Below are positions 51,239-60,825 of a stretch of DNA of 64,000 nt, piece after piece (the stretch's first letter is position 1; each line of letters opens with the position of its first letter). A program made the position numbers and the translations under genes. Source of the DNA: Clostridia bacterium (GTDB lineage Bacteria; Bacillota; Clostridia; Christensenellales; Borkfalkiaceae); assembly GCA_017522945.1 (NCBI GenBank), contig JAFWXT010000001.1, forward strand, positions 47,234 through 111,233, given 5' to 3'. The notes beneath the pieces were generated by a model. It made no database searches, was not told the origin of the DNA, and worked only from the letters and a program-made list of their open reading frames with translations.

Positions 51239-52462
51239 ATGAATAAAACAAGATTAAGAAAGTATGCTCATTTAATTGCAAAGGTGGGCGCAAACGTTCA
51301 AAAGGGACAAGAAGTTATAATTCGTTCAACCGTTGAAACCCCAGAATTCGCTTTAATGGTTAGCGAAGAATGTTATAAGTTAGGTGCTAAAGAAGTTACC
51401 GTTGAATGGCGTTATTCGCCACTTTCAAAACTTCACTATAAAAAAAGAAGTTTAAAAACTCTTAGCGAAATTAAAAACTGGGAACTTGAAAAATTAAAAT
51501 ACAGAGCAGAAGCTTTACCCGTTTTAATTCATCTTGGCGGTGACGATCCAGACGCTATGAAGGGTGTTGATCAAAATAAGGTTATGCAATCTCGTATTGC
51601 AACTATGAAGGTTACTAAGCCTTTAACCGATAGCATGAGTGATAAGTATCAATGGGTGATTGCTGCTGTTCCAACAAAAAAATGGGCTCAAAAGATTTTT
51701 CCAGGTGTTCGTGCATCACTTGCAGTTGAAAAGTTGTGGGAAGCTATTTTGTTTACTTCTCGCGTTGATGAAGACCCTGTTGTGGCTTGGAACGAACACA
51801 ATAAGCGTTTGCTCGACCGTTGCAACTATTTAAATTCATTAGGGTTAAAAGAACTTAGATACCGTTCATCAAACGGAACAAACCTACGCGTTGGCTTAAT
51901 TGACGACGGTTTATTCCTTGGCGGTGGTGAAAATACACTTTCAGGTGTTTATTTTAACCCTAATATTCCTACTGAAGAAGTGTTTACTTCACCAATGCAA
52001 GGCGACGTTGACGGTATTGTTTATTCTACTAAACCTTTAACTTATCAAGGTGAGTTAATTGATAATTTCTTCGTTCGTTTTGAAAATGGTAAGGTTGTTG
52101 AAACGGGCGCTGAAAAGAACGCGCACTTACTTGATAAGATTGTAAATATGGATGAAGGTGCAAGAAAACTTGGCGAATGCGCTTTAGTTCCTTTCGATTC
52201 ACCTATCAATAAAACTGGTATATTATTTTATAATACTTTATTTGATGAAAACTGCTGTTGCCACTTTGCATTAGGTCGTGGATTTAACAATACGTTACGT
52301 GGTTTTGAAAACATGAGCTTTGCAGAATGTAAAGCAAAAGGCATTAACGATTCATCAATTCACGTTGACTTTATGATTGGCTCAAGCGATTTAGAAATCG
52401 ATGGCGTTGATAAAGATGGTAAGGTAATCGCATTATTTAGAAATGGTAATTGGGCGTTTTAA
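51239..52462 (+). CDS. M29-family metallo-aminopeptidase
   Basis: A 407-residue aminopeptidase of family M29 (AmpS/PepS/aminopeptidase T). The dinuclear metal site is visible in the C-terminal half: glutamate in NIPTEEVFTSP (about 249), glutamate in the ARKLGECALV segment (about 315), histidine in CCCHFALGRGF (about 341) and the HVDFMIGS histidine/aspartate pair (about 378-380). The enzyme trims N-terminal residues from peptides in the cytoplasm, which fits a peptide-importing cell with the Opp transporter next door. GAAGGTG precedes the ATG. Confidence 0.93.
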   Translation: MNKTRLRKYAHLIAKVGANVQKGQEVIIRSTVETPEFALMVSEECYKLGAKEVTVEWRYSPLSKLHYKKRSLKTLSEIKNWELEKLKYRAEALPVLIHLGGDDPDAMKGVDQNKVMQSRIATMKVTKPLTDSMSDKYQWVIAAVPTKKWAQKIFPGVRASLAVEKLWEAILFTSRVDEDPVVAWNEHNKRLLDRCNYLNSLGLKELRYRSSNGTNLRVGLIDDGLFLGGGENTLSGVYFNPNIPTEEVFTSPMQGDVDGIVYSTKPLTYQGELIDNFFVRFENGKVVETGAEKNAHLLDKIVNMDEGARKLGECALVPFDSPINKTGILFYNTLFDENCCCHFALGRGFNNTLRGFENMSFAECKAKGINDSSIHVDFMIGSSDLEIDGVDKDGKVIALFRNGNWAF

Positions 52463-52513
52463 TTAGTAGCTTTATTTAATAACGTCATCATTAAAAAGTT
52501 TAATAAAAACATT

Positions 52514-52546
52514 AAGGCAAGCAGAGTTTTTTTGCTTGCCTTTTTT
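52514..52546. terminator. terminator after the aminopeptidase
   Basis: AAGGCAAGCA/TGCTTGCCTT stem, T-rich loop, TTTTTT tail. Confidence 0.88.
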
Positions 52547-52573
52547 ATATAAAACTAATTTATTTTAAAGTTC

Positions 52574-52608
52574 TTAAGTGCTGTTAATCAACCTATATGC
52601 GCACTTTT
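52574..52608 (-). repeat. intergenic repeat family, copy 6
   Basis: On the minus strand: AAAAGTGCGCATATAGG-TTGATTAACAGCACTTAAG. Inverted AAGTGC/GCACTT ends and TGATTAAC core; it lies 4 bp past the PBP stop. Confidence 0.55.
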
Positions 52609-52612
52609 GCAT

Positions 52613-54784
52613 TTAATCAATATCCCACCAGTCTTTATTTTTAATATCGTCGTCGCGATTTATTTTAATTTTTTGCAAATCAATATTCTCACAATATACT
52701 TTATTAAAATCCTTGTCAAAAACGTATGGACAAACACGATAAACGTAATTTCCATCTAAAAGGTTATTATCTAAAAAATCTTCTAAGTTGCCGTCGTAAA
52801 CCAAAAGGAATTGTTCGTTATCCTTTTTTCGCCATATTTCTAAATAAACGTAATCTTTTTTTGTGCTTTTTATTTTTGCGCTAAAGTTTTTAATATAAAT
52901 TTCGCATATAGTTGTAGGCGTAAAAAAATCGCTTTGTAAAATTTTATCTTTTTCGCTTGTTAGTATTGGACAATCAAAGGTGTATCTGCTTGGTTGATTT
53001 GGGTGAGCTATCATAATTTTGCCGTCTTCATAAGAGGGCAAACAAGCCTGTATAACGCTTACTTCACCCGACGGTTTAAAGTTTTCGGGCGTAAAATTTT
53101 TATAAAGTTCATTTAAAATTTCACCTGCATATTTTGCAACTAAACCACCCGTTACGCTATTATCAAGTGTTTTGTCGGTTTCGGTAAAACGCAGAGCAAT
53201 AACGTCGGTTGCAGTATAACATACGGTATATGCATCGCTATTTCCATTTTCTTTTCCAACCGTTCCCGTTTTAGCGCAAACTTCGTAGTGGCGCGCTCCT
53301 ATTGCTTTTGCAGAACCTGTTTTAGCGCACTCGCTAAGCGCTTGATTTATTAGCTCGCACGTTCCGCTTTTATATACTTTTTCGCCTTCTACTTTGTGAG
53401 TATAAACGATTTTTCCACCCTTTTTAATTTCTCGTATAAACGTAGATTTAAGGTGGTCTCCGCCGTTTAAAAATACGCTATACGCCGAGCATAAGGTTGT
53501 TAATTTTACACCACCGTTATAACTACCAAGCGCGATATTAAGACCGTCTTCATTAATGCGAATGCCCACTTTACGGGCGTATAGGCGGGCTTTTTGTGTT
53601 CCAATACTATCTAAAATTTTAATTGCGGGCACGTTCAAACTCAAACTTAGCGCATCTTTTGCTGAAACGTATCCGTAATATTTGTCTCCATAATTTTTTG
53701 GTGTGTAATCACCAAACGAGCATTTTTCGTCAAGTATTTTACTCATTAAATGAATTTCGCCCAAATCGATAGCAGGTGCGTAAACAAGTAGTGGTTTTAT
53801 AGTTGAGCCAATAGGGCGTTCGTGATTTCCTTGTGGCATTTTATAACCTTTAATTTCTCCGCTTTTACCCATTATTATCGCGCTTTGGTTAAATTCGGGC
53901 AATGTATTTTCTATGCTCGATTGTGCATATGAATCATAATAAGTATATACTTCAATTTTTTGATCTTGATATGGCGAAAGATTTAAAAGTTCATAAACTT
54001 CTTGAAGAGCACCGCGAAGATAGTAATCTTTTTGCGGTTCAACCGTAATAATTTTTTCATCAACTCCCTTTTTATATTGCTCTTTATTTAAATACCCTTG
54101 TTCGTACATAAGCTTTAGCACTAAATTTTTGCGTTCTTCACATTTAGGTTCTTTGGGGTTATAAACGCTTGGTGCTTTTACCGTTGCCACTAAAGCGCAA
54201 GCTTGGGCAAGCGAAAGTTTGCTTGCTTCAACACCGAAATATTTTTGCGCCGCGCACTGTATTCCGTAAGCGCCTTCGCCAAAATACACTCCGTTAAGAT
54301 AAAATTCAAGAATTTCATCCTTTGAATATTCACGCTCCAGCGCTATGGAAAGCTTGATTTCTTTAATCTTTCTTTGTATAGTTCTTTCACTTGTAAGATG
54401 TGTGTTTTTTATAAGCTGTTGAGTTATAGTCGAGCCACCTTCTTTTACTCCACCGCTTGAAAAGTTGTTTTTAATCGCACGCAAAATTCCGCGGTAGTCA
54501 ACGCCGTGGTGCGAATAAAAACGCTTATCTTCAACTGCAATAAAAGCCTTTTTTAAATAGTCGGGCAGTTCTTCAATGCCTACTTTCGAGCCTGAGTAGT
54601 TGGTAGCAAAATTTATTTGTTGATTTTTAGCGTCGTAAAAGGTAATTGAATAGTTGTTTTTCTCAAGTTTAGTACGGTCGAATGGTTGACTGGTTGGAAA
54701 ATATAAATAGCCAAAAAGAATGAATATAAATGCCGTTATTATGCAAAAAACAGCCAAGAATAAGCTCAAAATAATCTTTTTCAT
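52613..54784 (-). CDS. class A penicillin-binding protein (transglycosylase/transpeptidase)
   Basis: A 723-residue bifunctional peptidoglycan synthase. An N-terminal membrane helix (about 5-28) is followed by the GT51 glycosyltransferase with AFIAVEDKRFYSHHGVDYRG (catalytic glutamate near 85) and GGSTITQQLIKN. The transpeptidase domain has STIK (SxxK serine near 327), SLN (about 379) and KTG in CAKTGTVG (about 506). After it comes a C-terminal extension with a fibronectin-like stretch (about 600-700). It polymerises and cross-links glycan strands outside the membrane. Transcribed on the minus strand, divergent from miaB. No ribosome-binding site is obvious before ATG 54784. Confidence 0.94.
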   Translation of the reverse strand: MKKIILSLFLAVFCIITAFIFILFGYLYFPTSQPFDRTKLEKNNYSITFYDAKNQQINFATNYSGSKVGIEELPDYLKKAFIAVEDKRFYSHHGVDYRGILRAIKNNFSSGGVKEGGSTITQQLIKNTHLTSERTIQRKIKEIKLSIALEREYSKDEILEFYLNGVYFGEGAYGIQCAAQKYFGVEASKLSLAQACALVATVKAPSVYNPKEPKCEERKNLVLKLMYEQGYLNKEQYKKGVDEKIITVEPQKDYYLRGALQEVYELLNLSPYQDQKIEVYTYYDSYAQSSIENTLPEFNQSAIIMGKSGEIKGYKMPQGNHERPIGSTIKPLLVYAPAIDLGEIHLMSKILDEKCSFGDYTPKNYGDKYYGYVSAKDALSLSLNVPAIKILDSIGTQKARLYARKVGIRINEDGLNIALGSYNGGVKLTTLCSAYSVFLNGGDHLKSTFIREIKKGGKIVYTHKVEGEKVYKSGTCELINQALSECAKTGSAKAIGARHYEVCAKTGTVGKENGNSDAYTVCYTATDVIALRFTETDKTLDNSVTGGLVAKYAGEILNELYKNFTPENFKPSGEVSVIQACLPSYEDGKIMIAHPNQPSRYTFDCPILTSEKDKILQSDFFTPTTICEIYIKNFSAKIKSTKKDYVYLEIWRKKDNEQFLLVYDGNLEDFLDNNLLDGNYVYRVCPYVFDKDFNKVYCENIDLQKIKINRDDDIKNKDWWDID

Positions 54785-54835
54785 AGTTAATATTTATTAT
54801 ATTTATATTTTTTATAATTATACGGCTAAATTTTC

Positions 54836-54864
54836 TTGAAATTTTGCTTAAATTTTAGTATAAT
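54836..54864 (+). promoter_or_regulatory. miaB promoter
   Basis: TTGAAA (54836-54841), 17 nt, TATAAT (54859-54864). The ATG at 54874 is only 9 nt past the -10, so transcription starts at or next to the start codon. Confidence 0.8.
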
Positions 54865-54873
54865 TTACTCGTT

Positions 54874-56199
54874 ATGGAAAAGAAATATTTTATACAAGTT
54901 TACGGCTGTCAAATGAATTTGCACGAAGCCGAGAAATTAGCGGGCATGCTTGAAAAAATGGGCTACCAAAAAACTCAAGAGCCAGAAAGTGCGTCGCTTA
55001 TAATTTACGTTACCTGTTGCATACGAGAAAATGCCGAGCAAAAGGTTTACGGGCATTTAGGCGCGTTAAAGCCATACAAAATGGCAAATCGCGAGGTGAT
55101 AGTTGCAGTTGGCGGATGTATGACTCAACAATCGGGCGCTGCTGAAAAATTGCACAAAACCTTCCCATTCGTCGATATTATATTCGGCACGCATAACCTA
55201 TGCGATTTTGAGCGTTTGTTAAAGGAAAAAGAAAATAGAAAGAAAACGCTTATCGAAATTACTGAAGTAAATAGTGAGCGCGAATGTATTCCTATGAAAA
55301 GGGATAGTTATCCTAACGCATGGGTAAACATAATTTACGGTTGTAATAATTTTTGCACCTATTGTATAGTTCCTTACGTGCGTGGACGTGAGCGCTCAAG
55401 AAAAATTGACGACGTTGTTAACGAAGTTAAGTCTCTTGTCAACGACGGTTATAAGGAAATAACTCTACTTGGTCAAAACGTTAACTCTTACGGTAACGAC
55501 GCTAAGGGGCAGGAGGGGTACGGCGATTTTGCCGACCTTATAAACGCCATCGGTGAAAATGTTAAGGGCGATTATCGTTTAAGATTTATGTCAAGCCACC
55601 CAAAGGATTTAACTGAAAGATTAGTTCAAGCAGTGGCAAATAATAAAAACTGTTGTCATTCAATACACTTACCACTTCAATCGGGTAGTACCAAGGTTTT
55701 AAAAGAAATGAACCGTAAGTATAGTCGTGAAGACTACGAAGCGAAAGTTGAACTAATTAGAAAGTATATGCCGGATTGCGCTATTACAACCGACGTTATG
55801 GTAGGTTTTCCAGGTGAAACTGATGAAGATTACAACCAAACTATGGAAGTTATGGAAAAAGTGAATTTTGCTTCGGCGTTTATGTTCGTTTATTCACCGC
55901 GTGAGGGTACTCCTGCAGCAAGAAGGGTTGACCAAATTGACGGCGAGATTTCAAAACAACGAATTATGAAGATGGTTGCTGAGCAAAATGATAGAACTGC
56001 AAGGCATTCAAAAACCTATGAAGGAAAAATCGTTACATTACTTTGTGAAGACTTTGATGATAAAAAACAAATGTATATGGGGCGCGACGAGTATGGTAGA
56101 ATGGGCTATTTTGAAACAACCGAAAACAAAATCGGGCAGTTTGTTACAATAAAAGTAACCAAAACGGTGGGAATATCAATTTACGGTGAAATGATATAG
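54874..56199 (+). CDS. miaB: tRNA-2-methylthio-N6-dimethylallyladenosine synthase MiaB
   Basis: A radical-SAM methylthiotransferase acting on i6A37 in tRNA. It holds two [4Fe-4S] clusters. The auxiliary-cluster cysteines are in VYGCQMNLHE (about 11), TCCIRENAEQ (about 47) and VGGCMTQ (about 82). The radical-SAM CxxxCxxC is IYGCNNFCTYCIVPYVRGRE (about 156-163). A TRAM RNA-binding domain closes the 441-residue protein. It heads a miaB-mutS-mutL cluster as in many Bacillota. No Shine-Dalgarno is present, and the promoter lies so close that the message is probably leaderless. Confidence 0.96.
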   Translation: MEKKYFIQVYGCQMNLHEAEKLAGMLEKMGYQKTQEPESASLIIYVTCCIRENAEQKVYGHLGALKPYKMANREVIVAVGGCMTQQSGAAEKLHKTFPFVDIIFGTHNLCDFERLLKEKENRKKTLIEITEVNSERECIPMKRDSYPNAWVNIIYGCNNFCTYCIVPYVRGRERSRKIDDVVNEVKSLVNDGYKEITLLGQNVNSYGNDAKGQEGYGDFADLINAIGENVKGDYRLRFMSSHPKDLTERLVQAVANNKNCCHSIHLPLQSGSTKVLKEMNRKYSREDYEAKVELIRKYMPDCAITTDVMVGFPGETDEDYNQTMEVMEKVNFASAFMFVYSPREGTPAARRVDQIDGEISKQRIMKMVAEQNDRTARHSKTYEGKIVTLLCEDFDDKKQMYMGRDEYGRMGYFETTENKIGQFVTIKVTKTVGISIYGEMI

Positions 56200-56234
56200 A
56201 GCAAACCATAAAGCGATTAACTCACTATAAATAG
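56199..56234 (+). repeat. intergenic repeat family, copy 7
   Basis: AGCAAACCATAAAGCGATTAA-CTCACTATAAATAG; core TAAAGCGATTAAC with CACTAT right arm, in the miaB-mutS gap. Confidence 0.5.
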
Positions 56235-56258
56235 AATTTTACGTAGGAAGGAAAAACT

Positions 56259-58841
56259 ATGGGTAAGAAAGATGGCTTATCTAATATGATGAAGCATTAT
56301 CTAAGCGTAAAAGAAGAATATAAAGATTGTGTAGTATTTTACCGCCTTGGCGACTTTTACGAAATGTTTTTTGATGATGCCGTTGAGGTTTCAAAGGTGT
56401 TAGATTTAACGCTTACAGGTCGCGATTGCGGGCTTGAAGAACGCGCACCTATGTGTGGCGTTCCCTTTCACGCGGCTGAACTTTATATAGGGAAATTAGT
56501 TTCTGCAGGGTATAAGGTTGCTATTTGCGAGCAGTTATCTCAGCCAAACGGAAAGGAATTGGTAACTCGCGACGTAGTGCGCGTAGTTACTTCCGGAACG
56601 GTGACTGACGATAGTCAAATTGATGAAAAAATAAATAACTATATTTGCGCTGTTTGCACCAATTCAAAGAGTTTTGGTATTTCTTGGGCGGATATAACTA
56701 CGGGCGATTTTAAAACCGCAAAAGCCGACGAAGTTGATAAACTTTTAGACCTTTTAACAAGGATAGACCCTTCTGAAATTATAACCGATAAAGCCACTTA
56801 CGATTTAATTTTTAATATGCCCATATTTACACACGGCGTACTAAAAAAGCCTTACGCGTATAAAGCGTATGCTTTTGTGTTTAAATCTGCGCAGTTGCGT
56901 TTACTCGAACAATTAAAAGTTCATTCATTAAACGCAATCGGTTTAAATGATGAAGAACTTTTGGTTTGTGCGTGCGGTGGGCTTTGTGAATACTTAAAAG
57001 AAACGCAAAAACACGCGCTTGCAAATATAAAGCAGGTTGTAATTGAAAATAGTGATGAGTTTATGATTTTAGACTCTAACTGTATGCGTAACTTGGAGAT
57101 TTTATCTTCAACTCATAACGGTAAAGTTTACGGCTCTCTATTATACGTTTTAGACCAAACGTGTACAGCGATGGGTGCGCGCTTTATGAGAAATATGGTT
57201 AGCGCGCCACTACGCAATATCGAACGCATAAATTATAGACTCGACGGCGTTGAAGAGATATGTAAAAATCTTGTTTTAAACAACTCAATACGTGAAGCTC
57301 TTAGCGATATTAAGGATATTGAAAGAATTGCAGGAAAGCTTTCAAACGATATTATAACTCCGCGCGATATGGAGAATTTAAGGGTTTCGCTTGAAGTTAT
57401 ACCTGAAATAAAATTTAAACTTTCGGGTTTATCATCAAAGGTTTTACGCGACGTAAACGCAAATATAGTGGATATGAGCGAAACGGCAAAACTTTTGAAA
57501 AGCGCGATTAAAGATAATCCGCCGGTATCTACTAAAGAGGGCGGTTTTGTTCGCGAAGGGTTTGACGAAGAACTTGATAGGCTAAGGAATATTCGTGATA
57601 ACGGTAAGGCTTATCTTGATGATATGACTTTGCGTGAGCGCGAGCGTACGGGCATTAAAAACTTAAAAATATCTTACAATAAAGTATTTGGTTACTATAT
57701 CGAAATAACCAACTCGTTTAAGGATAAAGTTCCTTACGATTATATAAGAAAACAAACGCTAACAGGCTCGGAGCGTTATATTACCGAAGAACTTAAACTT
57801 TTTGAAGAAGAAATTTTATCTGCAAACGAAAAGGCTTTAAAAATTGAAAACGGCATATATGCAAAATTAAAAGAATATTTGTTAGAACGCCTATCTGTAT
57901 TAAAGCAAATAGCAAGGGCTATTTCTATTCTCGACTGTATTTGTTCACTTGCCTTTTTAGCTAAAAAGAAGAATTACTGTCGCCCAGAAATAGTTGAATC
58001 GAATAGGGCGTTAGATATAGTTGGCGGTCGTCATCCCGTAGTTGAATCGGTTAGCGGGCAGTTTGTTCCTAACGATAGTTATTTGGATAACGGCGACAAT
58101 TCGATGATGATAATAACTGGACCAAATATGGCGGGTAAAAGCACCTATATGCGTCAAGTTGCCTTAATTACTATTATGGCGCATATCGGTTCGTTCGTGC
58201 CGGCAAAGAGTGCGATAATCCCTATAACGGATAGAGTGTTTACAAGGGTAGGCGCAAGTGATAACTTGCTTTTCGACCAAAGTACGTTTATGGTTGAAAT
58301 GAGTGAAGTTGCTTTAATTTTACGAACTGCAACCAAAGATAGTTTGATTATACTTGACGAAGTTGGTAGGGGTACGAGCACTTACGACGGTTTAGGTATC
58401 GCTTGGTCGGTTGTGGAATATCTATGTAAAAAAGTTAAAGCAAAAACTCTTTTTGCAACACACTACCACGAGCTATCGGAACTTGAAGGCGTAGTTGATG
58501 GGGTTAAAAACTATAAAATCACCGTTAGAGAAATTGACGGTAAGATTATGTTTTTACGCCGTATTATGCGCGGTAGCGCAAATAAGAGCTTTGGTATAGA
58601 AGTTGCTTCGCTTGCAGGCGTTCCCGTTGAAGTTACAGAACGTGCAAAGGTAATACTTAAAAACCTTGAAAAGAACGATACGGCTAAAAAGCAAGTTAAA
58701 ATTCAAAGCGAAGAAGTTATAGCTGAGCAAAATTATAATAGTGAAGTTGAACGTATAATTTTAGACGTTGACGTTAACAATTTAACCCCTGTTCAAGCTT
58801 TATCGCTTCTTGTTGATTTAAAGGAAAAAATACAAAAATAA
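56259..58841 (+). CDS. mutS: DNA mismatch repair protein MutS
   Basis: Binds base mismatches and small loops as a dimer and signals to MutL. The 860-residue protein has the mismatch-wedge motif in RLGDFYEMFFDDA (FxE, about 31-33), connector, lever and clamp domains, and the ABC-type ATPase: Walker A GPNMAGKSTYMRQ (about 621), the signature region STFMVEMSE, Walker B LIILDEVGRGTSTYDG (about 700) and THYHELSEL. The C-terminal dimerisation helices are present. AGGAAGG precedes the ATG. MutL follows after 20 bp. Confidence 0.97.
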   Translation: MGKKDGLSNMMKHYLSVKEEYKDCVVFYRLGDFYEMFFDDAVEVSKVLDLTLTGRDCGLEERAPMCGVPFHAAELYIGKLVSAGYKVAICEQLSQPNGKELVTRDVVRVVTSGTVTDDSQIDEKINNYICAVCTNSKSFGISWADITTGDFKTAKADEVDKLLDLLTRIDPSEIITDKATYDLIFNMPIFTHGVLKKPYAYKAYAFVFKSAQLRLLEQLKVHSLNAIGLNDEELLVCACGGLCEYLKETQKHALANIKQVVIENSDEFMILDSNCMRNLEILSSTHNGKVYGSLLYVLDQTCTAMGARFMRNMVSAPLRNIERINYRLDGVEEICKNLVLNNSIREALSDIKDIERIAGKLSNDIITPRDMENLRVSLEVIPEIKFKLSGLSSKVLRDVNANIVDMSETAKLLKSAIKDNPPVSTKEGGFVREGFDEELDRLRNIRDNGKAYLDDMTLRERERTGIKNLKISYNKVFGYYIEITNSFKDKVPYDYIRKQTLTGSERYITEELKLFEEEILSANEKALKIENGIYAKLKEYLLERLSVLKQIARAISILDCICSLAFLAKKKNYCRPEIVESNRALDIVGGRHPVVESVSGQFVPNDSYLDNGDNSMMIITGPNMAGKSTYMRQVALITIMAHIGSFVPAKSAIIPITDRVFTRVGASDNLLFDQSTFMVEMSEVALILRTATKDSLIILDEVGRGTSTYDGLGIAWSVVEYLCKKVKAKTLFATHYHELSELEGVVDGVKNYKITVREIDGKIMFLRRIMRGSANKSFGIEVASLAGVPVEVTERAKVILKNLEKNDTAKKQVKIQSEEVIAEQNYNSEVERIILDVDVNNLTPVQALSLLVDLKEKIQK

Positions 58842-58861
58842 TCATATATTTTAGGAAAATT

Positions 58862-60820
58862 ATGGCAGTTATAAATTTACTTGACAAAAAGGTATATAAT
58901 CGAATATCCGCAGGTGAGGTTGTTGAGCGCCCATCATCAGTTGTTAAAGAACTTGTTGAAAATGCAATCGATGCGGGAGCAACTGAAATTTTCGTTAGTA
59001 TTGAAAGGGGTGGGTTATCTGCAATTTCGGTAAAGGATAACGGCTCTGGTATTCAAGCCGACCAACTTGAAAAAGCTTTTTTACCACACGCTACGAGTAA
59101 AATTATTAAGGCTGAAGACCTTGATAATATTTTAACGCTGGGTTTTCGTGGCGAAGCGCTTGCAAGTATTGGGGCGGTTAGTAAGGCGGTTATCGCTTCA
59201 AAAACTGCCGACGCGTCAATGGGTTACGCGATAAACTGTGAAGGTGGCGAACTTTCTAAAATTTACGAATATCCCACTTTAAACGGAACTACGGTTAGTG
59301 TTAACGAGCTATTTTTTAACACTCCCGCGCGCGAAAAGTTTTTAAAAAGCGTAAAGTCGGAAGAAGGTGAAGTTTTGGCTATTTTAACCAAAGTTGCGCT
59401 ATCTCGCCCAGAGCTTTCTTTTACGCTTATTGCCGATGGAAAAACCCTACTTGAAACCTTTGGTGGCGGACTTAAAGAGTGTATTTCATGTGTTTACGGA
59501 AATAAAACTGTTGAAAATTGTTTTACTATCGAAGGTGTTAAAAATGGCATAAAGGTAAGCGGATTTGTTGGCAAACTAAACTTTACAAAGCCTAACAGAA
59601 ACTATCAAACTCTTATTGTAAACGGAAGATACGTTGTTGATAGTACGGTAAGTTCGGCTGTTTCTAATGCTTACGGCGGATATCTAATGAAAAGGCAGTA
59701 TCCTTTTTACGTTATCAATCTTGAAATACCCGGCGAAGCTGTTGACGTAAACGTACATCCAAGAAAGGCAGAAGTTAGATTTTCAAACAATCAAATAGTT
59801 TATTCTGCAGTTTATTCAACTATTTCTAAAGTGCTTGACGGAACTTCGGGCGCGCTTGAAATTATAAAAGAAGAAGGCGGTGTTTCGGTTAAGGATAGCC
59901 AAAAATCTTTTGGTTTGGCTGTGAATGAAAGCGGTGGCTTTAGAGATAGCGCGCTTCCAAATTTGGATAAAAAAAAGGAGCAAAAACCTAACTATATCGA
60001 TGTTTTTGCAGATGATAATAAAGACAGTTCAAGTATGGGTTTTGATTTTTCAGGCAATGATAAATCAACTTACGGGGATTTTGCAAAAAATACCATTACC
60101 GTTCGCGATAGCGGTTATTTTGGCGAAATGCAACGCGATCAAGAAGACGGGGTTGACGTTTTTGCCGAAAATAAGAAATATATTGAAAAACTTGAAAGGG
60201 AAAAGTTACTTAAAGATTTGGTTTTAAAACAAGAGGAGATTGAAGTTGAACCAAATATGCAATACATTGGTCAAGTGTTTTCAACTTATCTTATTTTCGA
60301 GCGCGGTAGTGATATTTATTTAATCGACCAACACGCTGCGCACGAGCGTCTTTTATACGATGAACTTTGTGAAAAGGCAGGCAAGGGAAGATTGGAATCT
60401 CAACCACTTTTAATACCTTACGTATTTAACGCTTCGGGTGATGAGTTTGATTTGATTTATTCTCGCCTTGAGTATTTTAGAGAGTTAGGGCTTGATATTT
60501 GTAACGTTGGCGATTATAGCTTTAAGGTATTCGCCGTTCCTTGTTCTTTATCGGATATGAATTTAAGAGAATTCTTTTACGATATTTTATACGATAATGA
60601 ATTCAAGCGTGAAAGTATTCCGCTTGCTGTACGTGAAAAACTAATGCAAAAAGCGTGCAAACACGCTATAAAGGCAGGCGATAAACTTACAAATGCCGAT
60701 ATCGACGCATTGATGGCAAAGCTTAACGGTAATTTAGGGCTTCGCTGTCCACACGGCAGACCTATCGCAGTAAAGATTACTAAAGTAGAAATTGAAAAGT
60801 GGTTTAAAAGAATAGTTTAA
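58862..60820 (+). CDS. mutL: DNA mismatch repair endonuclease MutL
   Basis: A 652-residue protein with a GHKL ATPase N-terminus (VKELVENAIDAGA, DNGSGI, RGEALASIGAV) and a C-terminal dimerisation/nicking domain. The endonuclease motif DQHAAHERLLYDE (about 489) and the CPHGRP motif near the end show that it nicks DNA itself, so no MutH is expected. A long, charged and poorly conserved linker spans about 340-460. AGGA is the ribosome-binding site. In many relatives miaA follows; here a YnbB-like gene does. Confidence 0.96.
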   Translation: MAVINLLDKKVYNRISAGEVVERPSSVVKELVENAIDAGATEIFVSIERGGLSAISVKDNGSGIQADQLEKAFLPHATSKIIKAEDLDNILTLGFRGEALASIGAVSKAVIASKTADASMGYAINCEGGELSKIYEYPTLNGTTVSVNELFFNTPAREKFLKSVKSEEGEVLAILTKVALSRPELSFTLIADGKTLLETFGGGLKECISCVYGNKTVENCFTIEGVKNGIKVSGFVGKLNFTKPNRNYQTLIVNGRYVVDSTVSSAVSNAYGGYLMKRQYPFYVINLEIPGEAVDVNVHPRKAEVRFSNNQIVYSAVYSTISKVLDGTSGALEIIKEEGGVSVKDSQKSFGLAVNESGGFRDSALPNLDKKKEQKPNYIDVFADDNKDSSSMGFDFSGNDKSTYGDFAKNTITVRDSGYFGEMQRDQEDGVDVFAENKKYIEKLEREKLLKDLVLKQEEIEVEPNMQYIGQVFSTYLIFERGSDIYLIDQHAAHERLLYDELCEKAGKGRLESQPLLIPYVFNASGDEFDLIYSRLEYFRELGLDICNVGDYSFKVFAVPCSLSDMNLREFFYDILYDNEFKRESIPLAVREKLMQKACKHAIKAGDKLTNADIDALMAKLNGNLGLRCPHGRPIAVKITKVEIEKWFKRIV

Positions 60821-60825
60821 AAATT

